The notes under the pieces are model-generated. The model was not told the origin of the DNA. It worked only from the letters and a program-made list of their open reading frames with translations, and made no database searches. The position numbers and the translations under genes are program-made. From Swaminathania salitolerans (GTDB lineage: Bacteria > Pseudomonadota > Alphaproteobacteria > Acetobacterales > Acetobacteraceae), in assembly GCF_007988945.1 (NCBI RefSeq), contig NZ_BJVC01000005.1:1-64000 (forward strand): 64,000 nucleotides of DNA, given 5' to 3'. How positions within the stretch are numbered: position 1 is the stretch's first letter; the number at the start of each line of letters is the position of its first letter. Shown piece by piece: positions 8,150-17,987 of this stretch.

Positions 8150-11100
8150 CGACCCCGCTTCAGGTCACCTCCTATTATTCCTTCCTGCGTGGCGTCAGTG
8201 CTCCGCACGACCTGTTTTCCGTCGCCCATGCGCAGGGACACAAGGCACTGGCCCTGACCGACCGTCATTCCGTGGCGGGCATGGTGCGGGCGCATGATGC
8301 GGCGCGACAAAGCGGTTTGCGGCTTCTGCCCGGCTGTCGGCTCGATCTGCTCGATGGATCGACGCTTCTGGTCTATCCGGTCGACCGGACGGGATGGGGC
8401 GCACTTTGCCGCCTGCTGACGCTCGGGCACCGCCGGGGCGCACGCGCGCTCTTTTCTCTTGGCTGGGACGATCTGCTTCAGGGTGCGCGGAACCTGATTC
8501 TGGTGCTGCTGCCCGATCGGCCGGATATGCAGGCACAGCAGCAATTTCGTCATCTTGCCCGGATCGGCGCTGCTCTCGGTCAGCCTGTCTATTGCGGGCT
8601 GGCGCATCGCAATGCGCCGGGCGATCTGCTGCGGTTGCGGGATCTGGAGATACTGGCGTCTTCCTGTGGCGTGGCCAGTGTCGTGACGGGGGACGTGCTC
8701 TATCACGAGGCGCGCTGTCATGTGTTGCAGGATGTCGTGACCGCCATTCGCGAGAACTGCACGCTGGAGACCCTGGGCGACCGGCGCGAAAATCACGGTG
8801 ACAGGGCACTCAGGACGCCCGGTGCCGTGGCGCAGCTCTACGAGGCTTTTCCCGAGGCGCTGGCGCGTGTGGCCGAGATCGAGGCGCAGTGTCGCTTTTC
8901 GATGGAGGATCTCTGTTATCAATATCCGCAGGAGACCGACCGGCCGGACGAGACCCCGCAGCAGACCCTGACCCGTCTCGTGCGCGATGCCCTGCCGCGG
9001 CGTTATCCGGCCGGCGCGAGCGAGGCGGTGAGAAAACAGATCGCCCATGAGCTCGCGCTCATAGACTCACTCGACTACGCTCCCTATTTCCTGACCGTCC
9101 ACAGCATCGTGCATCAGGCACGCGCGCTCGATATCGTCTGTCAGGGGCGTGGTTCGGCTGCCAATTCCGCCATCTGCTATGTGCTGGGCATCACGGCCAT
9201 CGACCCCGTGCGTTCGGGGCTCCTGTTCGAGCGGTTCATTTCCGCGGAGCGTCGCGAGCCGCCCGATATCGATGTCGATTTCGAAAGCGACCGGCGCGAG
9301 GAAATCATCCAGTGGATCTATCGCCGCTATGGCCGCAGCCATTCGGCGCTTTGCGCCACGCTCATGCGCTATCGTCCCAAGGGCGCCCTGCGTGAGACAG
9401 GCAAGGTTCTGGGTCTGAGCGAGGATCTTCTGGGTCTGCTCTCGAAATATCTCGCATCGTCTCTGGGAGACCCCGAACAGCTCAGAACGCGTGCGGCGGA
9501 GCTGAACCTCAATCTGTCGGACAGGCGTCTGGCCCTGACCCTGCGTGTGGCCGCCGAGCTCGTGGGCATACCGCGTCAGCTCGGTACGCATCCGGGAGGT
9601 TTCGTGCTGACGCGCGACAGGCTGGACGAACTCGTGCCCGTTCAGCCTGCCGCCATGGAGGACCGCCAGATCATCGTCTGGGACAAGGACGATATCGACA
9701 GTCTCAGATTCATGAAGGTCGACGTGCTGGGTCTTGGCATGCTGGGCTGTCTGCGTCGCGGTTTCGAATTGCTGGCCGCGCATCGTATCCGTCAGCTCGA
9801 CATGGCGTCGGTGCCGCCCGAGGATCCCGCCACCTATGCCATGATCCGTCGCGCCGATACGCTGGGCACGTTCCAGATCGAGAGCCGCGCCCAGATGTCC
9901 ATGTTGCCGCGTCTCAGGCCCAGGACCTTCTACGATCTGGTCATTCAGGTGGCGATCGTGCGTCCCGGCCCCATCCAGGGCGACATGGTGCATCCCTATC
10001 TGCGCCGTCGTGACGGTCTCGAGCGACCGGATTACCCCAGGCCGGAACTCGAACGGATTCTCGGCAAGACGCTGGGCGTACCGCTGTTTCAGGAACAGGC
10101 CATGCAGGTGGCCATTGCCTGTGCCGGGTTTACGCCCGGCGAGGCGGACCAGCTGCGCCGTTCCATGGCGACCTTCAAGTTCACCGGTGGGGTGTCGCAT
10201 TTCCGCACGAAGCTGATCGAGGGGATGGTCGCCAATCATTACGACCGAGACTTCGCCGAGCGTACGTTCCGTCAGCTCGAGGGGTTCGGATCCTATGGCT
10301 TTCCCGAAAGCCATGCCGCCAGTTTCGCGCTTGTGGCCTATGTCTCGAATTATCTGAAATGCCATCATCCCGATGTCTTCTGTGCGGCCCTGCTCAACTC
10401 GCAGCCTATGGGTTTTTACGCGCCCGCCCAGGTGGTGCGCGATGCGCGCGAGCACGGCGTGACCGTACATGCCATAGATATCAATGCCTCGCGTTGGGAC
10501 TGCGCGCTCGAGCCGGATCGGGACAAGCCGACACTGGCCGTTCGTCTGGGGTTCCGTTTCGTGAAGGGCCTCTCGAACGCGCATGCGGCGAAACTGATCG
10601 CCAATCGCTTTCCAGCCTATGAATCGCTCGACGATGTCTGGCGGCGCGCGGATATTCCCGTTTCGGCTCTCGAGGCGCTGGCGGCTGCCGATGTCTTTCG
10701 CAGCCTCGACCTCGATCGTCGGGCCGCGCTCTGGGCCATCAAGGGGCTGGCCGATACGGTCCTGCCGCTTTTTGCCGCTGCCGATCGCAGGCTCAACAGA
10801 CCCGGACCCGAAACGATCGAACCCGGTTATACGCCCCGCCCCATGAGCGAAGGGCGCGAAGTGGTGGAAGACTACAACACGCTCGGCCTGACCCTGCGTC
10901 AGCACCCGATGGCGTTTCTGCGTCCCCGGTTTTCAGCGCGCGGCATGGTGACCTGCGCCGATCTGCGCCGGTTGCGCGACGGGAGTCGCGTGGTGGTGCC
11001 GGGTCTGGTGCTCATGCGACAGCGTCCCGGCACGGCCCATGGCGTGATGTTCATGACGCTGGAGGACGAAACCGGAACGGCCAATATCATCATCTGGAAA

Positions 11101-11301
11101 GATCGCGCCGAAGCCCAGCGCCGTATCGTGATCGGCGTCAATGCCGTGGCCTGTCACGGTATTCTCCAGCGTGAAGGAGAGGTCATTCACGTGGTGATGC
11201 AGCGTCTGGAGGATCTGACACCTCTGATGCGCGATATCGCCATGTCCGAGGCAGAAGAAGGGTCGGTATCGCCACGGTTGAAGGCGAGGGATTTTCATTG
11301 A
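8146..11301 (+). CDS. dnaE2: Error-prone DNA polymerase DnaE2 (ImuC)
   Basis: A 1051-aa C-family polymerase of the DnaE2 class, which copies past lesions and causes SOS mutagenesis. In order: a PHP domain (residues 1-280, degenerate), palm/fingers with the catalytic aspartates in PDIDVDF (374, 376, 378), [17 protein letters not shown], and [20 protein letters not shown], then a tandem helix-hairpin-helix and a C-terminal OB domain ([18 protein letters not shown]). The length is typical of DnaE2 and shorter than replicative DnaE. It is the last gene of the LexA-controlled operon. Confidence 0.96.
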   Translation: MTTPLQVTSYYSFLRGVSAPHDLFSVAHAQGHKALALTDRHSVAGMVRAHDAARQSGLRLLPGCRLDLLDGSTLLVYPVDRTGWGALCRLLTLGHRRGARALFSLGWDDLLQGARNLILVLLPDRPDMQAQQQFRHLARIGAALGQPVYCGLAHRNAPGDLLRLRDLEILASSCGVASVVTGDVLYHEARCHVLQDVVTAIRENCTLETLGDRRENHGDRALRTPGAVAQLYEAFPEALARVAEIEAQCRFSMEDLCYQYPQETDRPDETPQQTLTRLVRDALPRRYPAGASEAVRKQIAHELALIDSLDYAPYFLTVHSIVHQARALDIVCQGRGSAANSAICYVLGITAIDPVRSGLLFERFISAERREPPDIDVDFESDRREEIIQWIYRRYGRSHSALCATLMRYRPKGALRETGKVLGLSEDLLGLLSKYLASSLGDPEQLRTRAAELNLNLSDRRLALTLRVAAELVGIPRQLGTHPGGFVLTRDRLDELVPVQPAAMEDRQIIVWDKDDIDSLRFMKVDVLGLGMLGCLRRGFELLAAHRIRQLDMASVPPEDPATYAMIRRADTLGTFQIESRAQMSMLPRLRPRTFYDLVIQVAIVRPGPIQGDMVHPYLRRRDGLERPDYPRPELERILGKTLGVPLFQEQAMQVAIACAGFTPGEADQLRRSMATFKFTGGVSHFRTKLIEGMVANHYDRDFAERTFRQLEGFGSYGFPESHAASFALVAYVSNYLKCHHPDVFCAALLNSQPMGFYAPAQVVRDAREHGVTVHAIDINASRWDCALEPDRDKPTLAVRLGFRFVKGLSNAHAAKLIANRFPAYESLDDVWRRADIPVSALEALAAADVFRSLDLDRRAALWAIKGLADTVLPLFAAADRRLNRPGPETIEPGYTPRPMSEGREVVEDYNTLGLTLRQHPMAFLRPRFSARGMVTCADLRRLRDGSRVVVPGLVLMRQRPGTAHGVMFMTLEDETGTANIIIWKDRAEAQRRIVIGVNAVACHGILQREGEVIHVVMQRLEDLTPLMRDIAMSEAEEGSVSPRLKARDFH

Positions 11302-11397
11302 GATAAAATATTGTTCTCTCTATCTTGCGAAGAAGCGGAAGAATATTCCGGTTATTCTGTCTGTTCCGGAGACAGGTTTGCGGCGGAGGTCGGGATA

Positions 11398-11739
11398 ATG
11401 GCTTATGATCCGGCTGTTTTGCAGAGAATACTGACGATTCCGGAGCTGGCGGAATTCGATCTGTCCTTCAGATCGATGTTCGGCGGGATCATGGGCTATG
11501 CGGGCGGCAAGGTCTTTGCCTCCCTCTCCGATATCGGCCTCGCCCTGAAGATGAGCGGCAAGGACCGCGAGGCCCTTCTGGCGCTCCCCGGAGCGTGCGC
11601 CTTGCGTTACGAGCCGGAAAGCGCTCCGAGCAAGACCTATGTCGTCGTGCCGGAGGCGCTGCATACGCGCCCCGATGCGTTGAAAATCTGGGTGGCGCGC
11701 TCGATTGCCGGTCTTCCTGCGCGCAAACCGCGTCGATAG
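11398..11739 (+). CDS. TfoX N-terminal domain protein
   Basis: A 113-aa protein with the TfoX N-terminal fold: SFRSMFGGIMGYAGGKVFASLSDIGLALK then a PESAPSKTYVVVPEAL strand and a C-terminal helix (RPDALKIWVARSIAGL). The stand-alone N-terminal domain occurs widely without the competence role described for full TfoX in gamma-proteobacteria. The ATG at 11398 begins the conserved domain; the upstream extension has no family similarity. It follows dnaE2 by about 100 bp and may be co-transcribed. The function is not assignable. Confidence 0.85.
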   Translation: MAYDPAVLQRILTIPELAEFDLSFRSMFGGIMGYAGGKVFASLSDIGLALKMSGKDREALLALPGACALRYEPESAPSKTYVVVPEALHTRPDALKIWVARSIAGLPARKPRR

Positions 11740-11796
11740 GGGCCATCCGCAGGCGAGAGGCGGTTTCATCCTCTCGACATCTGCATCCGGGATTAT

Positions 11797-13059
11797 TCAT
11801 GCCCTGCGCTGGTTGTAGACATCCACGCAGACGGCACCCAGCAGCACCAGCCCTTTGAGCACCTGCTGGTAGTCGATGCCGATACCCAGGATCGACATGC
11901 CGTTATTCATGAGCCCCATGATCATGGCGCCGATCACGGCCCCGCCAACCCGGCCCACACCGCCATAGGCAGAGGCCCCGCCGATGAAGCATGCGGCAAT
12001 CACATCCAGTTCGAAACCGAGCCCGGCTTTCGGGGTGGCCGTGTTCAGCCGTGCTGCGAAAATCAGTCCGCCAAGCGCCGCGAGCACGCCCATATTCACG
12101 AAGGTCAGGAAGGTGAGGCGCTCGGTGCGTATGCCCGACAGCGCCGCTGCGCGTACATTGCCGCCCACTGCATAGATCTGTCGTCCCAGCGTGGTGCGGC
12201 TGGTCACGAAGCTGTACAGCGCGATCAGTACGGCCATGATGATCAGCACATTGGGCAGGCCGCGATAGCCGGAGATCAGGGTTGCGAGATAGACGATGAT
12301 GCCGAAGACAGCGACATTCTTGCCGATGAAGAGCGGCATGGGCTCGACATCGATCTCGTTGCGCTGATAGCGCGCACGGGCGCGCACCGCACCGACCACC
12401 ATCGCCGCAGCAACGATGACGCCGAGAATGAGCGAGCTCGGGTTGTAATGACCGATTTTTGGCAGGAATTCGGGGATGAAGCCGGAGGAGAGCTTCTGGA
12501 ATACGGTCGAGAACGGCCCGAGAGACTGCCCGCCCAGCAGGGCCAGAGCCAGCCCCTTGAAAACCAGCATGCCCGCCAGGGTCACGATGAAGGAGGGGAT
12601 TCTGAAATAGGCGATCCAGTAACCCTGTGCCGCACCGATCAGCGCGCCCGTGGCAAGGCAGGTCAGCGTCGTCACCACCACATTGCAGTGCCACTGCACC
12701 ATCAGCACAGCGGCTACGGCACCGGTGAACCCGGCGACGGATCCGACCGACAGATCGATATGACCCGAGACGATCACCAGCAACATACCGAGCGCCATGA
12801 TGACGATATAGCTGTTCTGGAGCACCAGATTGGTCAGGTTCAGCGGACGCAGCAGCGTGCCGTTGGTCATGATCTCGAAAAACAGACCGATCGCGACCAG
12901 CGAGATGAACATTCCGTATTCGCGCAGATTGTTGCGGATGAACCGCCCCATAGCGCTATTGCCCAGCGTGTGGCCGCCCGGCGCCCCACCGGCTGGGCCG
13001 GTGTCGCCAGCAGAAGAGAGCGGATCGCCGGGGAGGAGGATATGGTCGCTCATGATCAT
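11797..13059 (-). CDS. mmsB: Multiple-monosaccharide ABC transporter permease MmsB/GguB
   Basis: A 420-aa polytopic permease of the ribose/xylose (BPD_transp_2) class, about ten helices. It shows the conserved ALGMLLVIVSGHIDLSVGSV block, TSRTTLGRQIYAVGGN, ALSGIRTERLTF and the C-terminal ACFIGGASAYGGVGRVGGAV motif. The extra cytoplasmic loop with RARYQRNEIDVEPM (about residues 228-243) is typical of the MmsB/GguB/XylH subgroup. The start overlaps the mmsA stop by 4 nt. It imports sugars such as arabinose, galactose or xylose with the upstream genes. Confidence 0.92.
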   Translation of the reverse strand: MIMSDHILLPGDPLSSAGDTGPAGGAPGGHTLGNSAMGRFIRNNLREYGMFISLVAIGLFFEIMTNGTLLRPLNLTNLVLQNSYIVIMALGMLLVIVSGHIDLSVGSVAGFTGAVAAVLMVQWHCNVVVTTLTCLATGALIGAAQGYWIAYFRIPSFIVTLAGMLVFKGLALALLGGQSLGPFSTVFQKLSSGFIPEFLPKIGHYNPSSLILGVIVAAAMVVGAVRARARYQRNEIDVEPMPLFIGKNVAVFGIIVYLATLISGYRGLPNVLIIMAVLIALYSFVTSRTTLGRQIYAVGGNVRAAALSGIRTERLTFLTFVNMGVLAALGGLIFAARLNTATPKAGLGFELDVIAACFIGGASAYGGVGRVGGAVIGAMIMGLMNNGMSILGIGIDYQQVLKGLVLLGAVCVDVYNQRRA

Positions 13060-14657
13060 GATGCTCCCGCAGCAAGTGAGGACACAGCGAGACTGGCTGT
13101 TTCGCTCGGGATGGTGGAAATGGGCATGGAGTCGGACGTGCTGCGCACGATGGCGCGCATGATCTTTTCCTGACTGGCCTCCTCGCGGGTGAACGCGCCC
13201 ACGAAACGCCCTTCATTCATCACGCAGATACGGTCGCAGATACCGAGCAGTTCGGGCATTTCGGATGAGATGACCACGCAGCCCCGACCGCTATCGGCCA
13301 TTTGCTGGATCAGCGCATAGATCTCGTATTTGGCCCCCACATCGATTCCGCGCGTGGGTTCGTCCAGAATGAGCACGTCGGGATTGGTGAACAGCCATTT
13401 GGACAGCACCACTTTCTGCTGGTTGCCGCCCGAAAGCCTGCCCGCCATCTGCTGCACATCCGGCGAGCGTATGCGCATCCTGTTGCGGTAATCCTGCGCG
13501 ATACGCAGCTCGGCGATCTCGTCGATCACGCCATGACGGGCAATGCCGCGCAGTTCGGCCAGGGAGATGTTGTGGCGGATCTCGTTGCCCAGATGCAGCC
13601 CGAGTTCCTTGCGATCCTCGGTGACATAGGCGAGTCCCGCCGCAATGGCGCGGCTGACGGTAGAGACATCCACCGCCTTGCCGCGCATGATGACGTCGCC
13701 CGATATACGCGTGCCGAAGGAGCGCCCGAACAGGCTCATGGCAAATTCCGTGCGCCCTGCACCCATGAGGCCGGCAATACCCACGATCTCGCCCGCGCGA
13801 ACGTGGAAATCGACATTGCGTATCACCTGACGGTCGGGGTGGAGGGGGTGCCAGGCCGACCAGCCACGCACTTCCATCAGCATTTCACCGATAAGCGGCG
13901 TATGCGGTGGGTAGCGATGCTCCAGATCGCGATTGACCATCAGGCGGATGATCTCGTCTTCATCCGCAGGGCCGTTGCGGCAATCGATCGTGCCGACACT
14001 GCGCCCGTCGCGCAGCACGGTGATACGATCAGCCACGCGTGAGATCTCGTTCAGCTTGTGCGAGATGAGAATGGACGACAGCCCCTCGGCCTTGAAGGCA
14101 AGAAGCAGGTCGAGCAGGGCTGCGCTGTCGCGCTCGTTCAGACTGGCCGTCGGTTCGTCCAGAATGAGCAGACGCACCTTTTTCGAGAGTGCCTTGGCGA
14201 TTTCCACGAGCTGCTGCTTGGCGACGCCCAGATGGGTCACCAGTGTCTCGGGGGCCTCCGTCAGCCCGACCTGACGCATCAGATCCCGCGCCCGCACCCG
14301 CGCAGCGTCGCGGTCGATCACGCCGAAACGCCCCGGCGGATGGGTGATGAAGATATTCTCCTGCACCGAAAGCAGCGGGATGAGCGCCAGCTCCTGATGG
14401 ATGATGATGATGCCGAGCGCCTCGGAGCCGTTGAGATCGGCAAAACGGCGCTCTTCGCCATCGAACACGATCTGCCCGTCATAGCTCCCGGCGGGGTAGA
14501 CCCCGCTCAGGATTTTCATCAGGGTCGATTTGCCCGCGCCATTCTCGCCGCAAAGCGCATGAATCTCGCCGGGCTCGACCGAGAAACTGACATCGCTCAG
14601 AGCTTTTACGGGTCCGAAACGTTTTGCGATGTTCCGCATTTCCAGAATGGTGCTCAT
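13056..14657 (-). CDS. mmsA: Multiple-monosaccharide ABC transporter ATPase MmsA/GguA
   Basis: 533 aa with two ABC domains, as in all sugar ATPases of this class. Domain 1 has Walker A GENGAGKST (about 38-46), a degenerate signature LGVAKQQ and Walker B LLILDEPTASL. Domain 2 has the usual atypical Walker A (GLMGAGRTE), signature LSGGNQQ and Walker B VLILDEPTRGID. It lies 4 bp after the binding-protein gene and overlaps mmsB by 4 nt, so the three genes form one operon read from 15741 downward. Confidence 0.94.
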   Translation of the reverse strand: MSTILEMRNIAKRFGPVKALSDVSFSVEPGEIHALCGENGAGKSTLMKILSGVYPAGSYDGQIVFDGEERRFADLNGSEALGIIIIHQELALIPLLSVQENIFITHPPGRFGVIDRDAARVRARDLMRQVGLTEAPETLVTHLGVAKQQLVEIAKALSKKVRLLILDEPTASLNERDSAALLDLLLAFKAEGLSSILISHKLNEISRVADRITVLRDGRSVGTIDCRNGPADEDEIIRLMVNRDLEHRYPPHTPLIGEMLMEVRGWSAWHPLHPDRQVIRNVDFHVRAGEIVGIAGLMGAGRTEFAMSLFGRSFGTRISGDVIMRGKAVDVSTVSRAIAAGLAYVTEDRKELGLHLGNEIRHNISLAELRGIARHGVIDEIAELRIAQDYRNRMRIRSPDVQQMAGRLSGGNQQKVVLSKWLFTNPDVLILDEPTRGIDVGAKYEIYALIQQMADSGRGCVVISSEMPELLGICDRICVMNEGRFVGAFTREEASQEKIMRAIVRSTSDSMPISTIPSETASLAVSSLAAGAS

Positions 14658-14661
14658 GGCG

Positions 14662-15741
14662 CTACTCGATCTGGCTTGCGGTGTAATAACCGCTATCGAT
14701 CAGGACCGGGCGTATATTGGCCTTTGTCACCACGACGGGGGTGAGCAGATAGGCAGGCACCAGCTTGACGCCGTTATCGTAGCTCTTCGTGTCGTTCACC
14801 GGCACGGTTTTCCCCGCCAGCATGGCATCCACCATATCGGCAGTCACACCGGCCAGCTTGCGCGTATCCTTGAAGATCGAGGAATACTGATCGCCCGCAA
14901 GAATGGATTTGACGGAAGGGATCTCGCAATCCTGTCCGCTGACATAGGCCATCTTCGTATCGCCACTGCCATAGCCCACCCCCTTGAGCGAAGAGATGAT
15001 GCCAATGGAGATGCCGTCATAGGGCGAGAGCACGGCGTCGAGATGACGGTCGGTGTAATAGGCACTCAGCAGATTATCCATGCGCGATTGCGCGGTGGCG
15101 CCGTCCCAGCGCAGGGTCGAGACCTTGTCCATGGTCTTCTGGCCCGAGGGGATGACCAGCTTGCCGCTATCGAGATAGGGCTTGAGCACGGACATGGCAC
15201 CGTTGAAGAAGAAATAGGCGTTGTTATCGTCCGGCGAGCCGCCGAAAATCTCGATATTGAACGGTCCCCCGGCATCGGGCAGACCGAGCGCCCTGATCAG
15301 GGAACTTGCCTGAAGCACGCCGACCTGGAAATTGTCGAAAGTCGCATAAGTGCTGACATCGGGAGAATTGCGGATGAGACGGTCATAGGCGATGACCCTG
15401 ACCCCGCGCTGCGCAGCCTTGTGCAGCGTATCGGAGAGGGTCGTGCCGTCGATGGCAGCGATCACGAGCACCTTGTCGCCTTTGGCAACCATGTTCTCGA
15501 TCTGCGAAACCTGATTGGGCACGTCGTCATCGGCATATTGCAGGTCGGTCCGGTAGCCGCGCGATTGCAGGGTCCTGACGATATTGTTGCCATCCGCAAT
15601 CCAGCGCGCGGAGGATTTGGTGGGCATGGCGATGCCGATCGTGGGTTTGTCGGCGGCCTGGCTGGGGGCTGCGCATGAAAGCGCGATCAGCGCGGAGGAG
15701 AGAAGGATTGTGCCATTGAGGCCTGTGCGCGTTCTGCTCAT
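14662..15741 (-). CDS. chvE: ChvE-type sugar-binding periplasmic protein
   Basis: A 359-aa periplasmic binding protein of the ChvE/MmsE group. The cleavable signal [19 protein letters not shown] precedes [18 protein letters not shown], and the fold markers [26 protein letters not shown] and [14 protein letters not shown] match the multiple-sugar binding proteins. ChvE of Agrobacterium binds galactose, arabinose, glucose and related sugars. It is the promoter-proximal gene of the transporter operon. The 260-bp upstream region leads to the palindrome cluster at 16002-16048. Confidence 0.93.
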   Translation of the reverse strand: MSRTRTGLNGTILLSSALIALSCAAPSQAADKPTIGIAMPTKSSARWIADGNNIVRTLQSRGYRTDLQYADDDVPNQVSQIENMVAKGDKVLVIAAIDGTTLSDTLHKAAQRGVRVIAYDRLIRNSPDVSTYATFDNFQVGVLQASSLIRALGLPDAGGPFNIEIFGGSPDDNNAYFFFNGAMSVLKPYLDSGKLVIPSGQKTMDKVSTLRWDGATAQSRMDNLLSAYYTDRHLDAVLSPYDGISIGIISSLKGVGYGSGDTKMAYVSGQDCEIPSVKSILAGDQYSSIFKDTRKLAGVTADMVDAMLAGKTVPVNDTKSYDNGVKLVPAYLLTPVVVTKANIRPVLIDSGYYTASQIE

Positions 15742-16001
15742 GATGGGCGATATCCGATTGATGGGATGCGGTCAGAACCGGTTCTGTCGGAAAATGATAT
15801 GAAGGCGATACGAGGTCCGTTCCGGTCCTGGGGGGCATGGCCGGGACAGACGATCGGGGGCAGGTAAGCCAAGGCCGGCGCGCCGGGTTCTTCGATCCGG
15901 GTCATCGGCGCTCTGCGTCTCGCTGAAGCAGGGATCTCCATCGGGGTGTGTCACGGCGGCGGTTTCCCCTCCCGGAGCGGAAACCTGCCTCGTAACATTT
16001 C

Positions 16002-16048
16002 ATGATATAAACATATCATTACGATGTTATAAATAACGAAATGATATG
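16002..16048. promoter_or_regulatory. AT-rich palindrome cluster, likely operator
   Basis: ATGATAT (16002-16008) is mirrored by ATATCAT (16013-16019) across a 4-bp loop. CATATCATT (16012-16020) is again mirrored by AATGATATG (16040-16048), enclosing the inner palindrome GTTAT-AA-ATAAC (16026-16037). The three ATGATAT half-sites in 47 bp contrast sharply with the GC-rich surroundings. It lies between the divergent sugar transporter operon and the cobalamin riboswitch, so it could control either; the sugar operon is the more likely target. Confidence 0.6.
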
Positions 16049-16227
16049 TTCCCGATCTTGTGATCGTCATCCGGCTCCGGATAACCGTCCGGCGCACCTG
16101 CAGGGATCGACGCCGAGAGGGGGAAAGCCGGGAACCGGCTGATCGTGCAGTCGATCATGCGGTCGATCTACGGTGTGCTTAGCGCCGATCGTTCGGTGTG
16201 CTTTGCACTGGCACGCCCCGAGCTGCT

Positions 16228-16416
16228 AGACAGGGGCAGACGGTGCCCCGCAAGGGGTGAAAAGGGAAGCGGGTTCGTGCCTTCGGGCATCAGTCCCGCG
16301 CTGCCCCCGCAACTGTATGGAAGAGAGCGCCCTTCCCGCGATCCCACTGGAGCGATGCTCCGGGAAGGGGGGAGGGGCTTCGGGAAACCGCTTTTCCGAG
16401 CCAGGAGACCTGCCGT
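16228..16416 (+). ncRNA. Cobalamin riboswitch
   Basis: The conserved core elements are in order: GGTGCCCCGCAAGGGG near 16242, AGGGAAGCGGG near 16263, GCTGCCCCCGCAACTGT near 16300, CACTGG near 16345, GGGAAGG near 16362, and the B12 box GAGCCAGGAGACCTGCC at 16398-16414. This is the established adenosylcobalamin riboswitch architecture. It precedes the DUF1636-cobW-cobN operon by about 140 nt, so high cobalamin should shut down the operon at translation or transcription. Confidence 0.96.
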
Positions 16417-16553
16417 CATCGTTCTGATTTCACCGTCCGGCGGGGTGCCCGGAAGGTGACGGTCCGCATTCAGGCGATGCGGCGGGTCGGCCCGGGCCGA
16501 CAATCATCCCTGCGCCCCTTTGCCCGGAGACGGGAAAAGGTCTGGAATCCGCC

Positions 16554-16958
16554 ATGTCCGAACCCGACGAAACTGCTCCCGGCTCCTCCGTGTCCGGCAT
16601 CCCTGCGCCGGCCGGTCCCGTCATCCATGTCTGCACCACCTGTCGTGCAGGCGGCGAGGATCTGCACGGGACCCTCGCCCGCCTTGCCGAGGGGTCGGAG
16701 GTGACCGTCGAGGGCGTGCGCTGTCTGGCCGCATGCGGGCAGGGATGCACGGCAAGTCTCTCCATGCCGGGAAAATGGTCCTGGCTGCTCGGGCATCTCG
16801 CACCGGAAACGGCCAGCGATCTTCTGGTCTATGCCAGGGCCTATGCAGCCTCTACCTCAGGAACGGTCATGCCGTCACGCCGCCCTGAAAGCCTGCGTGA
16901 CGTGGTTCTGGGTCGTATGCCATCCTTTCCGGCGCCGTTGCGGGCCGGGTCATCCTGA
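16554..16958 (+). CDS. DUF1636 cysteine-rich metal-binding protein
   Basis: A 134-aa protein with the thioredoxin-like ferredoxin pattern of DUF1636: HVCTTCRAGGEDL near residue 25 and VRCLAACGQGCTASLSMPGK near 60-80, followed by the family's WSWLLGHL segment. Four or more cysteines could hold a [2Fe-2S] cluster or a metal. The family is regularly found beside cobW and cobN under cobalamin riboswitches, suggesting cobalt delivery or a chelatase redox role (inference). It is the first gene after the riboswitch and lies 9 bp before cobW. Confidence 0.88.
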   Translation: MSEPDETAPGSSVSGIPAPAGPVIHVCTTCRAGGEDLHGTLARLAEGSEVTVEGVRCLAACGQGCTASLSMPGKWSWLLGHLAPETASDLLVYARAYAASTSGTVMPSRRPESLRDVVLGRMPSFPAPLRAGSS

Positions 16959-16967
16959 AAGCGTTCC

Positions 16968-17984
16968 ATGAGCAAGATCCCTGTCACGATCATCACCGGT
17001 TTTCTCGGAGCCGGAAAGACCACCTTGCTGCGTCATCTTCTCGAAAGATCGGCGGGGCGTCGCATCGCCATCGTGGTGAATGAATTCGGCTCGCTCGGAA
17101 TCGACGGCGAGACGCTGCGGGGCTGCGCCATTCCGAACTGTCCGGAAGAGGATATCGTCGAGCTGACCAATGGCTGTCTCTGCTGTACCGTTGCCGATGA
17201 TTTCATACCGACGATGGAAGCCCTGCTCGACCGGTCCGATCCGCCCGAGCATATCGTGATCGAGACCTCGGGTCTGGCATTGCCCAAGCCGCTGCTCAAG
17301 GCCTTCGGATGGCCCGGCATACGGACGCGGATGACGGTGGACGGGGTGATCACGGTCGTCGATGCGCCTGCCGTCGCCGAAGGCCGTTTCGCCGACGATC
17401 CCGAGGCGGTCGCAAGGCAGCGCGAAGCGGATGACGCGCTCGATCACGACAATCCGCTCGAGGAGGTCTATGAGGACCAGCTCGATTCGGCGGATCTCGT
17501 CATCCTGAACAAGACGGACCTGCTCGACGAGGCGGCACTTTCCGCCGTGGAGACGGCACTGGCCCGCCGCCCGCGCCGTGTGCGTACGATCAGGGCGAGC
17601 GAGGGGCGTGTGGATCCCGCGGTGCTGCTCGGCCTCTCCGCTGCGGCGGAGGACGATCTGGCCGCCCGCCCGTCGCATCACGACGGTGCCGGGGATCATG
17701 AGCATGACGATTTCGCCAGCTTCGTCATGGAGCTTCCCGAGCAGGAAAGCACGGAAGCGTTTCTTTCGCGTCTCGACCGCGTCGTTCGCGATCACGACGT
17801 GCTGCGCATGAAAGGATATGTGCCCGTGGCAGGCAAGGCGCTGCGGCTCGGCGTTCAGGCTGTGGGAGGACGGATGCGTCATGCGTTCGAATCCGGCCCG
17901 CGTGGCGAAAGCGGGCGGCTCGTCGTGATCGGATTGCGCGGTCTCGACCCCCTTCTTGTGCAGCGCAGCTTCGGATCCGTCTGA
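16968..17984 (+). CDS. cobW: CobW-type G3E GTPase metallochaperone
   Basis: 338 aa. Walker A GFLGAGKTTLLRHLL (about 11-25), the metal-binding GCLCC motif (about 73-77), a NKTD guanine-specificity motif (about 180) and a His/Asp-rich stretch (SHHDGAGDHEHDD) before the C-terminal CobW domain. CobW proteins are GTP-dependent metallochaperones, for cobalt when in cobalamin operons. It sits between DUF1636 and cobN, consistent with supplying Co(II) to the CobN chelatase. Confidence 0.95.
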   Translation: MSKIPVTIITGFLGAGKTTLLRHLLERSAGRRIAIVVNEFGSLGIDGETLRGCAIPNCPEEDIVELTNGCLCCTVADDFIPTMEALLDRSDPPEHIVIETSGLALPKPLLKAFGWPGIRTRMTVDGVITVVDAPAVAEGRFADDPEAVARQREADDALDHDNPLEEVYEDQLDSADLVILNKTDLLDEAALSAVETALARRPRRVRTIRASEGRVDPAVLLGLSAAAEDDLAARPSHHDGAGDHEHDDFASFVMELPEQESTEAFLSRLDRVVRDHDVLRMKGYVPVAGKALRLGVQAVGGRMRHAFESGPRGESGRLVVIGLRGLDPLLVQRSFGSV

Positions 17985-17987
17985 TCC

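Noticed and set aside
9067-10905. 612-codon open frame on the minus strand inside dnaE2
   Set aside because: It is antisense to a fully conserved DnaE2 and its product has no domain; long shadow frames are expected in GC-rich genes.
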